A stretch of DNA of 64,000 nt from GCA-2731375 sp964631725 (GCA_964631725.1 CAZVYX010000011.1:1-64000); one strand, 5' to 3'. Numbered from the stretch's first letter, positions 8,677 through 17,575 are shown. Made by a program: numbers and translations. The notes: generated from the letters alone by a model not told the origin.

Positions 8677-9711
8677 ATCCTTCCGGGTCGACCAGATGAA
8701 ACCGTCGTACCAGAAGTGCATCAGGGAGACGACGAGGAAGGTGCTGACGATCCAGCTGTTGTCGCCGCTGTACAGCCCGGCGGTCAGACCATAGGCCAGG
8801 CCGACGGCAAGCAACAATGTCAGGGCCGCGCCCTTCGCCCGGGCCCGGCCCTCGCGGCCGGCGATCCTGGCCAGGGTTTTCTTCTCCGTCCACCAGATGA
8901 TGGCGAAATACTGCCAAGCATGGAAGAAATTCATGATGAAAAAGGCCATGCCAAAGGAATTGAAGCCCCAGGCATAAATGGAACAAACCGCGGTCGAGAG
9001 CAGCAGCGCCACCTTTTGATACGATATCCGGTGCCCGGCCTGGGCCAGCCGCCAATAGGCATAAAGATAGTACATCAGGAACGGGACGCCGGTGCCGATC
9101 ACCAGCCAGGTCAGAATGCCGCTGTTGAATTCCACATAGGCCGGAATTTCCGTGAAAAAGAAGGCATCGACCTTCTCGAACTCGGAGAAATCATCGATAT
9201 GCGCCATCAGGGTGGCGCCGGCGGCGATCGGACCGGCATAAATGTAATGGTTGAGAATAATGTCCAGCCGCCGGCCGACGCGCGGGTCATTGCCGGCGAC
9301 CTTGTCATAGATGCGGCCGAGGCCGAAGGTCTGCAGACCCGAATGGTAGACATCCCAGAACGTCGCCAGCACCGATCCGATGACCAGGGCCCAGGTGGAA
9401 TAGCCCATCACCACCAACAGCACCAACGGTACGGCGGTAAAACGAAAGGGGTGGCGGCGAAAAATCGCCGGATTGCCGTGGGAGCGGAAGACGACGATGA
9501 ACAGATGCGCCATGATGAAGACGGCCAGGCAGACCTCTACCCAGTTCCCTCCGTCATGGACCTCGCCCTGGTTCAGGGGTGTTTGCGACAGTCCCAATCC
9601 CAGGCCCAGGGCCATGAGCGGGGAAAGGATAAAAAAGACCAAATCATATGCGGGCGACACCATGTAGCCCGATGCCGGGCCGTCGGGTCCAGAGCCGCCA
9701 GGTTTTGACAT
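8668..9711 (-). CDS. Polytopic membrane protein of unknown function, histidine-rich edges
   Basis: 347 residues with about eight hydrophobic segments and no family I can name. Histidines recur at membrane edges: MAHLFIVVFRSHGNP, then RRHP, WDVYHSGLQ, LNHYIYAG, NFFHAWQY and, near the C-terminus, SLMHFWYDGFIW. Repeated His with Asp in H-x(2-4)-H or D-x-x-H spacing is the look of membrane metal enzymes such as hydroxylases or oxygenases, but that is only inference. GGAGG lies four bases before the ATG. It lies 16 bases behind the next upstream gene, also a membrane protein, so the two probably form one operon. Confidence 0.7.
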   Translation of the reverse strand: MSKPGGSGPDGPASGYMVSPAYDLVFFILSPLMALGLGLGLSQTPLNQGEVHDGGNWVEVCLAVFIMAHLFIVVFRSHGNPAIFRRHPFRFTAVPLVLLVVMGYSTWALVIGSVLATFWDVYHSGLQTFGLGRIYDKVAGNDPRVGRRLDIILNHYIYAGPIAAGATLMAHIDDFSEFEKVDAFFFTEIPAYVEFNSGILTWLVIGTGVPFLMYYLYAYWRLAQAGHRISYQKVALLLSTAVCSIYAWGFNSFGMAFFIMNFFHAWQYFAIIWWTEKKTLARIAGREGRARAKGAALTLLLAVGLAYGLTAGLYSGDNSWIVSTFLVVSLMHFWYDGFIWSTRKDLV

Positions 9712-9727
9712 GCGGCCTCCCTCCGCC

Positions 9728-10423
9728 TCACTCGACCCGGATCGTAAGTTCGCCGACGGAATCCCGTAGGTGCCCCAACAGGGCGACGATGAAAATGCAA
9801 AGCCCGGTCAATTCCATGGTTTCCTGCAGCACATTGAGCATCCCATACACCGGGTCGGTGCCATATTGGGTGACCCAATGGTTGACGAAAAATTCGGTTC
9901 CCAGGGCGCCGCCGACGTAGCACACCGCCGCCGCCAGGAACAGGCGTCTGGAACGCGGCGGAAGCGCGAGGAGAAATCGCCGGTACACCGCCGTCAGGAC
10001 GGCTAGGAAAGCCATCGCCGGAATGACCCAGGCGTAATGGAATACGCCGTCCACATCCAGGGCACGGCGCAGGGGACGGTTGATCTGCTCGTGCAGCTGC
10101 GCCGTTTCGTCGATTGAAATGTAGATAAAGATCAGCGCCAGGGCGGCCCAGTGCCGCCGGTAGGCTTCTTTTTCCGGTCCCGCCGCCAGGGCAATCGCCG
10201 CCAGCAACCCGGCGCAGATCAACAGCAGCGCCGAGGCGTACCAATTGGGGATATTGCATTCCATGGCGAGGTTGAACAGCCGGATCAGCGTGTCGCGCTT
10301 GGAAAAGCCAAACAGATGGTCGGCGACTTCGGTGGCAAAACCGAACACCGCCAGCGTTGGCGTCAGAATGAAGAAGCAGTATTTGATCTTCGTTAGCGGG
10401 ATGACAATGCGTGCCTGCCTCAT
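9728..10423 (-). CDS. Multi-pass membrane protein of unknown function with D-E-T-A-Q-L-H-E motif
   Basis: 231 residues with six predicted membrane segments. A charged motif DETAQLHE sits at the end of the third segment and a second one, NVLQETMELTG, in the last; acidic and His residues inside otherwise hydrophobic protein suggest a metal or proton site. No function recognised. It starts at ATG with GAGGT four bases upstream and leads the two-gene membrane-protein operon. Confidence 0.65.
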   Translation of the reverse strand: MRQARIVIPLTKIKYCFFILTPTLAVFGFATEVADHLFGFSKRDTLIRLFNLAMECNIPNWYASALLLICAGLLAAIALAAGPEKEAYRRHWAALALIFIYISIDETAQLHEQINRPLRRALDVDGVFHYAWVIPAMAFLAVLTAVYRRFLLALPPRSRRLFLAAAVCYVGGALGTEFFVNHWVTQYGTDPVYGMLNVLQETMELTGLCIFIVALLGHLRDSVGELTIRVE

Positions 10424-10485
10424 GCCGACCTCGTTTACGAAAGCGGATTCAGGGAGAGGGTGGGTAAATCAACTTGGGAAACGGC

Positions 10486-11820
10486 CTAGAAAACCAGGCG
10501 CGTGGTGGAGACAATGGTAATTGGTGTCGTGCCCGCGCTGTCACAGGAGGAATTCAGCGTCGAATTGCCGGAAAAGCCGATTTTCTGGGCAATAATCTGG
10601 GTGCAATCCGATCCGCCCGAGGTATTGCCGCCGGTGAATTCGATCTCCTCCTTGGGAAAATACAAGGCACCGGTAAAGTTCGTCGTCGAGCCGCCGTTGA
10701 ACTTGTTCTTGGTTGAGGAAACCGCCGATTTGTCCTGAAAAAACAGCACGCCGGAATAGGTGCCGCTGGTCGGCGCCGCCAGCGTGACGATGGCCCCGCC
10801 GTTGATGGTGACGCTGCCTGGTGAATCGCCGCCGGAGCTGTCAGTGAGAATAATGGTAACGCCCGTGCCGCCCGACACCTCCTCCAACGTCGCGCCGCCG
10901 CTTACGGAAAAATTCCCCGCGTCGATGATATAGGTGCCGGAGCCCAATTTCACGGTACCGCCCGTAACCTCAAACTTGCCGCAATAGGTGCCGGCAGCAA
11001 GTGTATCCGTGCCGGAGGTGTTCTTGTAATTCGTATCGATGCAGCTTCCGGCGGTGGGGGAGGGCAGGCCGTCATAGGGATCCGCTACCGCCGAAGTGCC
11101 CGTGTCCGCCTCGTCACAGGTCAGCTCGAACTCCGGCGACTCGGCGCCGGTATCGCCGACCAGTGAGGCGCAGTTCGCCGTCAACGACGCATTGTTGGAA
11201 ACTTCCAGAGCATCATCATCGGACGAATTCGAAGCGACGTCGCAATCATTGAAGGTAACGTCGGCGGTGCCGCCGACATCAATGCCGGCCCGGTCCGTGG
11301 TGTTCAGCGACAAGGCACAGGCGTCGCCGCCGTTGCCGGATTGCATGGCGATGGCATCGGCGGTGATATCGATGGTTGGGAAATCCACGATCCCGGCAAA
11401 TGTCAGATCAAAGGCATTGCCGTTTTCAGAGGTCTTATAAAGCGTAACCTTGGCGGCATTCGGCGAGGAGCCGCCATCGGTGAAGGTCTTGGCGTCCTCG
11501 TCCCAGGTTCCCAACAGGACGTCGCCGCTGACCAAAACCGTGCCGTGGTCGGCGGCCGGCAGGTTCAATTCGGTCACCGCCAGGGCGCGCGTCCTGGCGG
11601 TATCCGCGTCACCGACCGTCGAGGCCGCCGCCAGCGCCGCCGCGTCCGCCGCCGCCTGCAACTGGGCATGTCCGGAAAGCACCAGGCCAATATCCACCGC
11701 CGCGCCCGCCAAGGCCATGAACGGCACGACAAACAGCGCGAAGATCATCGCCACCACGCCACGGCGGTCGCCGGCAAATTTCTCGGGTCCGCATTGGCTG
11801 GCTGCTCGTTTCCGGGTCAT
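10486..11820 (-). CDS. TadG-like protein (TadE/G-type N-terminus) with a large Gly/Ser/Thr-rich exported part
   Basis: About 444 residues. The first ~50 are a TadG/TadE pseudopilin-like anchor: a DRRGVVAMIFALFVVPFMAL segment, then AAVDIGLVLSGHAQLQAAADAAALAAAS, which is diagnostic for Flp-pilus TadG-type proteins. The remaining ~380 residues are rich in Gly, Ser, Thr, Asp and Asn with several Cys, as in an extracytoplasmic beta-rich or polymer-like passenger. Family members are secreted or anchored by the Tad system, but no tadA/B/C genes are here. The ATG at 11820 gives a short basic N-terminus; an in-frame TTG at 11841 with GAGAG just upstream is an alternative. It follows the TadE-like gene by 119 bases, probably in the same transcript. 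Confidence 0.8.
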   Translation of the reverse strand: MTRKRAASQCGPEKFAGDRRGVVAMIFALFVVPFMALAGAAVDIGLVLSGHAQLQAAADAAALAAASTVGDADTARTRALAVTELNLPAADHGTVLVSGDVLLGTWDEDAKTFTDGGSSPNAAKVTLYKTSENGNAFDLTFAGIVDFPTIDITADAIAMQSGNGGDACALSLNTTDRAGIDVGGTADVTFNDCDVASNSSDDDALEVSNNASLTANCASLVGDTGAESPEFELTCDEADTGTSAVADPYDGLPSPTAGSCIDTNYKNTSGTDTLAAGTYCGKFEVTGGTVKLGSGTYIIDAGNFSVSGGATLEEVSGGTGVTIILTDSSGGDSPGSVTINGGAIVTLAAPTSGTYSGVLFFQDKSAVSSTKNKFNGGSTTNFTGALYFPKEEIEFTGGNTSGGSDCTQIIAQKIGFSGNSTLNSSCDSAGTTPITIVSTTRLVF

Positions 11821-11960
11821 TTTATCAATCCAAAAAACCAACTCTCTTTACGGCTGTGGTCTCGTGGGCGCCGGTGCCTCGATAACACCCAAATCTTCAA
11901 TGCAAGCCTAGCATCTCTTGCGAGATATCCATTCATGGCGGGGCAGGCTTGCAAACATTG

Positions 11961-12476
11961 CTATTTCTTGCTGCTGGATTTCTTGCTGCTGGATGTTTTC
12001 TTGCTGCTGCAGGTTCCCTTCTTTTTGCCGCAGTCCGTGTTGTTCTCGCTGCTATCTTCCAGGTACATGGTCGTGTTGACCGACAAATCCCCGTCTCCCA
12101 GCAAATAGTCCGGAAAGACGTTGACCAACGCCGCATCCACCATGGGCGTTTCAATGGAAATGGTGATCAAGGAGGTCGAGGTACCGAGGCCCGAGGTCGT
12201 GGCCGTTACCGTGAAGGTGCCGGTGGCGTTGCCTTCGCTGAGCAAATCCTCGGCCAGCGTTACCGCCTCTTCGGTTGATTCGACAACCCCCGTGACATAG
12301 GCGCGGGCCGCTTCCCTGGCGGAATAGAACATGACATGACGCGTGAACATGATCGCGCCAAATTCAACAATACCGAACAGGATAATCAGCAGGATCGGCA
12401 GAATTAAGGCGAATTCGATAGCAATCGCACCGCGCTTGTCACGCCGCAGTCTAAGATATCTTCTTAGCTTCCCCAT
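11961..12476 (-). CDS. TadE-like pseudopilin with Ser/Lys repeat tail
   Basis: About 171 residues from the chosen ATG. The basic stretch RLRRDKRG precedes AIAIEFALILPILLIILFGIVEFG, the classic TadE motif with its Glu at position five of the hydrophobic helix, processed by a TadV-type prepilin peptidase in known systems. The mature part is about 100 ordinary residues. It ends in an unusual low-complexity tail, CGKKKGTCSSKKTSSSKK and onward, encoded by near-repeats of TTCTTGCTGCTGGA on the + strand. Other in-frame starts lie at 12503 (ATG) and 12521 (GTG); ribosome sites are weak for all three. It has its own promoter candidate and leads the TadE-TadG pair. Confidence 0.8.
   Translation of the reverse strand: MGKLRRYLRLRRDKRGAIAIEFALILPILLIILFGIVEFGAIMFTRHVMFYSAREAARAYVTGVVESTEEAVTLAEDLLSEGNATGTFTVTATTSGLGTSTSLITISIETPMVDAALVNVFPDYLLGDGDLSVNTTMYLEDSSENNTDCGKKKGTCSSKKTSSSKKSSSKK
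11964..12006. repeat. Short tandem near-repeats encoding the Ser/Lys tail of the TadE-like protein
   Basis: The unit TTCTTGCTGCTGGA recurs three times with small changes, giving repeated S-S-S/K-K blocks in the reverse frame. Slipped-strand changes here would lengthen or shorten the tail without breaking the frame only in multiples of three bases. Confidence 0.55.
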
Positions 12477-12547
12477 TCCTGGTACCCGGAACCATGACAC
12501 CATGTCACCATGCAACAGCACATGCGCCCGCGCCGAATTGCAACAAT

Positions 12548-12576
12548 ATTATCGCTTAGAACGAATGTTAAGTCCA
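12548..12576 (-). promoter_or_regulatory. Candidate sigma70 promoter for the TadE-TadG pair
   Basis: On the minus strand TGGACT (12571-12576) and GATAAT (12548-12553) are 17 bases apart. This lies in the short gap after the spermidine-synthase-like gene, so the TadE/G genes can be transcribed independently of it. Confidence 0.45.
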
Positions 12577-12582
12577 TTCATG

Positions 12583-14157
12583 TTAGCTTTGGCCGTCTTT
12601 CGGCACTTCGGGATATGCGTCAAAGTCGCCGAACTCGGTGCCTAGGTTGGTGTCGGTGATAATTGGCAGGTTCCTGGTCCGCGCCGCCATCTCCGACCGG
12701 CTTTCCCACGTCGGGCGGCTGAGCCAGGCGGGTTTTATCAACAGTTGAAATAGATCCAGGCCGCGATACTTGCCGGGCACCACCCGCTGTCCGTCGATGC
12801 GCCAATGCAGCAACTGCTGCTGAAAACGCGCCCGGTCAATATGCACCGGATCATTGCCGGCGATGATCATATTCTCGTACCGCAGGGCGTGGGGGAAGAC
12901 CGTGATCACGGTCTTTTGCGCCAGTGTGGAACGGGTGGTGTTGATATACAGCCGGCCGCCGGTTTTCAGCCGCGTCCGGCTTAGTTCAAGATACTCCCGG
13001 GACAGCAGATTCGTGGCATTGGTGCGCCAGAACACAATGGTATTCTGCACAACCAAATCAAAATGCCGTTGCGTCCGCCTGAGAAACCGGCGCCCGTCAT
13101 CTTGCACGATTTTGACCTTGGGGTTGGTCAACAGACTGGCGACGGCGGAGCGGTCGCGCACGGCCTGGATGAAACCCGGATTGATCTCGACGATGGTAAT
13201 GCTTTCGACATTCGGGTTGTGGGCCAGCACTTGCGCCCAGGAGCCTGAACCCAGACCAATGAACAGGATATCCTTCGGCGCTGGGTGGAAAGCGGCGGTG
13301 AGATAGGCGCGGATTACCCTATTTTCATCCACGCCCGGCAAGGGACTGACGTTGAACCGGCCCTCGTAGGCACCGCCACTGTATAGGTTGCCTGACCGCG
13401 ACAGGGTAACAACGCCGCTGGAGGTCTCGTATATCGCCTGAAACGTCCCCCAGCGGCCATAGTCGCCGCCATGGTGCAGCTTGCTATAGACGTTCTTGTA
13501 AAGTCCCGGCGCGGCAGCGGCTAAAATCAGCATCGTGGCCAAGACGCCGCCTGCCCTCTGGATACGCCGGCTGGTTCGCGCGGGTGCGGAGAGGATAACC
13601 ACGCCGCCAAGGCTTAGACCCGTCAGCCCCAGCAACATGCTGATTTGCGGCAATCCGAGAATATCGAATAAGAAAAACCCGGTAACCAGGCCGCCTGCCA
13701 CCGATCCCATGATATTGCCGGCATAGATGAACGCGAACCGATGGCCGGCGCGGCTGTCGGCTGCCACGGCGGCATGGGCCAGCAGCGGCAGCACTGTACC
13801 CAACAGCACCGTCGCGGCGAGGATCAGCGCCAAACTGACGAATTGAAGATGGGGCCAGAACTGTGCGTAGACCGCCAATACGGGGATCGTCAGATATGCC
13901 GCGCAGTTGGCGAGCAGAAGCAAAATTCCAAGTTGGCGCACGCTCCGCTCTGGTGTGCCGCCGGCGCCACTTCGGCAATAGCGGCCGGCCGCGAAGGCCC
14001 CGATCGCCAGGCCCGCCAGGTAGGCGGCAAGCACCAGCCCGAAGCTGCCGGCCCGGGATTCCATGATGAAGCCATAGATGCGGTACCAGACGATTTCATG
14101 GGAAATTGCGACATAGCCGCTAAGCGTGGCGGCGATGATGGCGGGGAATAGCCTCAT
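12583..14157 (-). CDS. Membrane-bound spermidine-synthase-like protein (C-terminal partner)
   Basis: 524 residues. The N-terminal ~210 have six or so membrane helices of the spermidine-synthase-associated type (SHEIVWYRIYG, then PLLAHAAVAADSRAGHRFAFIYAGNIMGS). The C-terminal ~300 form a SAM-type methyltransferase/aminopropyltransferase fold with GLGSGSW and the acidic VEINPG. The catalytic Asp block expected after strand four is replaced by VVQNTIVFWRTNATNLLSREYL, so true spermidine synthesis is doubtful. The start overlaps the stop of the upstream gene as ATGA, implying the two products assemble into one membrane unit that is a single chain in some other bacteria. Confidence 0.75.
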   Translation of the reverse strand: MRLFPAIIAATLSGYVAISHEIVWYRIYGFIMESRAGSFGLVLAAYLAGLAIGAFAAGRYCRSGAGGTPERSVRQLGILLLLANCAAYLTIPVLAVYAQFWPHLQFVSLALILAATVLLGTVLPLLAHAAVAADSRAGHRFAFIYAGNIMGSVAGGLVTGFFLFDILGLPQISMLLGLTGLSLGGVVILSAPARTSRRIQRAGGVLATMLILAAAAPGLYKNVYSKLHHGGDYGRWGTFQAIYETSSGVVTLSRSGNLYSGGAYEGRFNVSPLPGVDENRVIRAYLTAAFHPAPKDILFIGLGSGSWAQVLAHNPNVESITIVEINPGFIQAVRDRSAVASLLTNPKVKIVQDDGRRFLRRTQRHFDLVVQNTIVFWRTNATNLLSREYLELSRTRLKTGGRLYINTTRSTLAQKTVITVFPHALRYENMIIAGNDPVHIDRARFQQQLLHWRIDGQRVVPGKYRGLDLFQLLIKPAWLSRPTWESRSEMAARTRNLPIITDTNLGTEFGDFDAYPEVPKDGQS

Positions 14158-14819
14158 TGCCGGACCGGTGCGCGCAAGTGAAGCATTGCCGCGCCCGCCG
14201 CCAGGGCCAGATTAAGCGCCGCCGCCGTCAATGCCGTGCCGTCCAGACCAACGGCGCCGAACAATACCGTGACCGCCGCGAAAGCACCCAGGGATGCGCC
14301 CAGTACATTGGCGAAATACAACCCGCCGACCGATTGGCCGACATTGCCGGTTCCGCTGACGTCATGGCCGACCAGCAACGGCAGGGTCGCGCCCATCAGC
14401 GTCGTCGGGAAGACCACGGCCAGAAAGCTGAAAATGGCCGTTCCGGTGTGGGAAACCATGGCGAAGGCATCAGCCGCCCAGGCAAAGAGGAAAAGCGAGG
14501 AAGCGCCGAACAGGCCCAGCGCCAGTTCAAACCCCGCGAACAGGGCCAATGCGGCGGCGGGAACAGCCCTGGCCAGGGCACCGCCCAACAGACTGCCCAG
14601 TCCGAGGCCCAACAAGAATGCCGTGACCACGATGGTCGCCGACCCGATGTCCGTGCCAAGTAAAGCGTATAGCGCCCGTTGCCATGCCAGTTGATAGAGC
14701 AGCGCCGCGAAACCCGAGAGCAGAAAGATCAGATGCAAAATAGCCCGGCGGACATGCAATGGCGGCGCTGCGGCTCCAGCCGTGCGGAGACGCACCTTAG
14801 GCCCGAAAACATCGAACAT
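14154..14819 (-). CDS. Membrane protein, N-terminal half of a spermidine-synthase-like fusion family
   Basis: 221 residues with about six membrane helices. It opens with LIFLLSGFAALLYQLAWQRALYALLG, the signature of the transporter-like domain of 'fused MFS/spermidine synthase' proteins, and later has FPTTLMGATLPLL and GGLYFANVLGASLGA. It contains no SAM-binding domain. It is translationally coupled to the 524-residue partner that carries that domain plus a second copy of the membrane module. Function is not established. Confidence 0.72.
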   Translation of the reverse strand: MFDVFGPKVRLRTAGAAAPPLHVRRAILHLIFLLSGFAALLYQLAWQRALYALLGTDIGSATIVVTAFLLGLGLGSLLGGALARAVPAAALALFAGFELALGLFGASSLFLFAWAADAFAMVSHTGTAIFSFLAVVFPTTLMGATLPLLVGHDVSGTGNVGQSVGGLYFANVLGASLGAFAAVTVLFGAVGLDGTALTAAALNLALAAGAAMLHLRAPVRQ

Positions 14820-14943
14820 CTGTAGCCGTTCTTATTGCATGCAACCGTTATGTACGTGGCGAGCATACAGAAACTACGGCGCTATTCACACAGTTCCGTT
14901 TCGAACAGCTGACGGCTGTTGGCCGCCGCCAATGAAGATCCAA

Positions 14944-14957
14944 TCCCGGATCCGGGA
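14944..14957. repeat. Perfect 14-base palindrome downstream of hbd
   Basis: TCCCGGATCCGGGA is its own reverse complement and lies eight bases beyond the hbd stop. With no unpaired loop it is a poor terminator hairpin; it might be a protein site or chance. The rest of this 146-base gap shows only a small AACAGC/GCTGTT inverted repeat at 14904-14920. Confidence 0.35.
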
Positions 14958-14965
14958 CAATAGCG

Positions 14966-15838
14966 CTATCGGGTCGGAACCGGCTTGTCGCCCTGGTAGT
15001 CGTAGAAACCGCGCCCCGTCTTGCGGCCCAGCCAGCCGGCTTCGACATACTTGACCAACAGCGGACAGGGCCGGTATTTGGTGTCGGCCAGGCCTTCATA
15101 CAGCACCTGCATGATCGCCAGGCAGGTATCCAGGCCAATGAAATCGGCTAGCTGCAACGGTCCCATGCGATGGTTGGCACCCAGGCGCATGGCGCTGTCG
15201 ATGCCTTCGACGGTGCCAACGCCCTCGTAAAGGGTGTAGATCGCCTCGTTGATCATCGGCACCAGGATACGGTTGACGATGAAGGCGGGAAAATCTTCGG
15301 CATTGGTGGGAACCTTGCCGATCTTGATCACGATCTCGCGCACCGCGTCAAACGTCGGTGCATCCGTGCCAATGCCCCGGATCAGCTCCACCAGTTCCAT
15401 CATCGGCACCGGGTTCATGAAATGCATACCCATGAACTTTTCCGGCCGGCCCGAGACGGAGGCCAAGCGGGTGATCGAGATGGACGAGGTATTGGTCGCG
15501 ATCAATCCTTCGGGCTTCAGGATCGGGCCCAGGTCCGTGAGGATCTGCCGCTTGATCTCCTCATCTTCCGAGGCTGCCTCAATCACCAGATCGGCATTGG
15601 CCAGCTCGGGCAAACCGGCGACGGTTTTGATCCGGGCCAGGGAGTCGGCCATTTCGACCTCCTCCAGCTTGCCCCGGCCCACCTGCCGGCCCATGTTGCC
15701 CTCGATCACCTTCATCGCCTTTTGCATTTGGGCGTTCGAGGTGTCGGTCAACATAATGTCGTAGCCGCCGACGGCCAGGACATGGGCAATTCCGCTGCCC
15801 ATCTGTCCCGCGCCGACAATGCCGATATTCTGGATCAT
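14966..15838 (-). CDS. hbd: 3-hydroxybutyryl-CoA dehydrogenase
   Basis: A 290-residue NAD(P)-dependent dehydrogenase that interconverts 3-hydroxybutyryl-CoA and acetoacetyl-CoA in fatty-acid, butyrate or polyhydroxybutyrate metabolism. The Rossmann motif GIVGAGQMGSGIA is at the N-terminus. The catalytic region shows SSISIT, HFMNPVPMMELVE (with the catalytic His) and FIVNRILVPMINEA. Length is exactly that of the family. GAAGGA lies six bases before the ATG. It is the last gene of an etfB-etfA-hbd operon, a common alphaproteobacterial arrangement. Confidence 0.95.
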   Translation of the reverse strand: MIQNIGIVGAGQMGSGIAHVLAVGGYDIMLTDTSNAQMQKAMKVIEGNMGRQVGRGKLEEVEMADSLARIKTVAGLPELANADLVIEAASEDEEIKRQILTDLGPILKPEGLIATNTSSISITRLASVSGRPEKFMGMHFMNPVPMMELVELIRGIGTDAPTFDAVREIVIKIGKVPTNAEDFPAFIVNRILVPMINEAIYTLYEGVGTVEGIDSAMRLGANHRMGPLQLADFIGLDTCLAIMQVLYEGLADTKYRPCPLLVKYVEAGWLGRKTGRGFYDYQGDKPVPTR

Positions 15839-15878
15839 CTTGTGTCCTTCAATGCTGGCGAAATTCGCCGGGCGGCAG

Positions 15879-16826
15879 CTATGCCGGCGGCAGCTTCTTC
15901 AGCTCTTCTTCCAATTCCGGCACCGCCTTGAACAGATCGGCGACCAGACCAAAATCGGCAACCTGGAAGATCGGCGCCTCTTCATCCTTGTTGATGGCGA
16001 CAATGACCTTGCTGTCCTTCATGCCGGCCAGATGCTGAATGGCGCCCGAGATACCGACCGCGATGTATAATTCCGGCGCGACCACCTTGCCGGTTTGTCC
16101 GACCTGATAGTCGTTGGGCACGAAACCGGCATCGACCGCGGCGCGGGAAGCGCCCACGGCGGCGCCGAGTTGATCGGCGACGGCTTCGATGATCGGGAAA
16201 TTATCGCCCGATTGCATGCCACGGCCGCCGGAAATGATGATCTTCGCCGCCGTCAGTTCCGGCCGCTCGGACTTTGACAATTCCTCGCCCACGAAGCTCG
16301 ACAGGCCCGGATCGCCGGCCGCCGCGACGCTTTCCACCGCCGCGGAACCGCCCTCGGCACCGGCCTTTTCAAAGCCAGTGGGCCGGATCGTGATGATCTT
16401 GATGGCATCGGACGATTGCACCGTCGCCATGGCGTTGCCGGCATAGATCGGCCGGACAAAGGTATCGGCGCTTTCGATGGCCGAAATCTCCGAGATCTGG
16501 GAGACATCCAGCAGGGCCGCGACCCGGGGCATGAAGTTCTTGCCAACCGTATTGGCCACCGCCAGCACGGCGGTATAGTTTTGCGCCAGGGGCACCACCA
16601 GATCGGCCAGGGGTTCGGCCATCATGTTGGCATACAGGGCATCATCAGCGACCATCACCTTGGCCACGCCGGCGACTTTCGCCGCCGCTTCACCGACCGA
16701 ACCACAACCACTGCCCGCGACCAGAATATCGATGTCGCCGCCCAGTTGCCCGGCGGCGGTTACGGCTGACAGGGTCGCCGGCTTCAGTTCGGCATTATCA
16801 TGTTCGGCAATTACCAGGACGGACAT
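15879..16826 (-). CDS. etfA: Electron transfer flavoprotein alpha subunit
   Basis: A 315-residue FAD-binding subunit of ETF, which takes electrons from acyl-CoA dehydrogenases and passes them to ETF-ubiquinone oxidoreductase. The C-terminal domain holds ISGGRGMQSGDNF, VGASRAAVDAGFVPNDYQVGQTG and VAPELYIAVGISGAIQHLAG, the standard FAD site. Its ATG overlaps the etfB TGA by one base, with GGGGG seven bases upstream, so the two subunits are made together. It would serve both acyl-CoA dehydrogenases in the window. Confidence 0.97.
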   Translation of the reverse strand: MSVLVIAEHDNAELKPATLSAVTAAGQLGGDIDILVAGSGCGSVGEAAAKVAGVAKVMVADDALYANMMAEPLADLVVPLAQNYTAVLAVANTVGKNFMPRVAALLDVSQISEISAIESADTFVRPIYAGNAMATVQSSDAIKIITIRPTGFEKAGAEGGSAAVESVAAAGDPGLSSFVGEELSKSERPELTAAKIIISGGRGMQSGDNFPIIEAVADQLGAAVGASRAAVDAGFVPNDYQVGQTGKVVAPELYIAVGISGAIQHLAGMKDSKVIVAINKDEEAPIFQVADFGLVADLFKAVPELEEELKKLPPA

Positions 16827-17575
16827 CAGATTACCCCCGCTTCGTTACGCAGTTTACTTACCAGTTCGGCTACATCCTCGACGATCACGCCGGCCTCGCG
16901 CTGGGGCGGGTCCTGCACCTTCAGGGTGCTCAGGCGCGGCGCCGTATCGACGCCAAGATCCTCGGGCGTCTTTTCATCGATCGGCTTCTTCTTCGCTTTC
17001 ATGATGTTCGGCAACGAGGCATAACGCGGCTCGTTCAGGCGCAGGTCCGTGGTGACGATCATCGGCAGCTTCAGATCCAGGGTCTGCAGCCCGCCGTCGA
17101 TTTCGCGGGTCACGCTGGCCGAGCCGTCGCCCAGCTTGATCTCGGAAGCAAAGGTGCCCTGGGCCCAGCCCAGCAGCGCCGCCAGCATCTGGCCGGTCTG
17201 GTTGCAATCGTCATCAATCGCCTGTTTGCCCAGGATCACCAGGCCGGGCTGTTCCTCATCCACCACGGCCTTCATGATCTTGGCCACGTGCAGCGGCTCC
17301 AGCTCCTCGTCGGTCTTGACCAGAATGCCGCGGTCGGCGCCCATGGCCAGGGCGGTGCGGATGGTCTCCTGGCACTGCTGCACGCCGATCGAAATGGCGA
17401 CGACTTCGTCCGCCGTACCGGCCTCTTTCATGCGCAGAGCCTCTTCGACGGCGATTTCGTCGAACGGGTTCATGGACATTTTGACGTTGGACAGGTCTAC
17501 GCCGGTCTGATCGGCCTTGACCCGGATCTTGACATTGTAGTCAACCACGCGCTTGACGGCGACGAGAACTTTCAT
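16826..17575 (-). CDS. etfB: Electron transfer flavoprotein beta subunit
   Basis: A 249-residue AMP-binding partner of EtfA. It starts MKVLVAVKRVVDYNVKIRV and has the signature NPFDEIAVEEALR, the GADRGILV segment and the DDDCNQTGQMLAALLGW region. An in-frame extension of 20 residues exists, but the ATG at 17575 has AGAGG just upstream and matches the family N-terminus. It opens the etfB-etfA-hbd operon. The 172-base gap upstream holds a small GCGGC/GCCGC stem-loop at 17726-17740 near the end of the VOC gene and no strong promoter that I can see. Confidence 0.97.
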   Translation of the reverse strand: MKVLVAVKRVVDYNVKIRVKADQTGVDLSNVKMSMNPFDEIAVEEALRMKEAGTADEVVAISIGVQQCQETIRTALAMGADRGILVKTDEELEPLHVAKIMKAVVDEEQPGLVILGKQAIDDDCNQTGQMLAALLGWAQGTFASEIKLGDGSASVTREIDGGLQTLDLKLPMIVTTDLRLNEPRYASLPNIMKAKKKPIDEKTPEDLGVDTAPRLSTLKVQDPPQREAGVIVEDVAELVSKLRNEAGVI

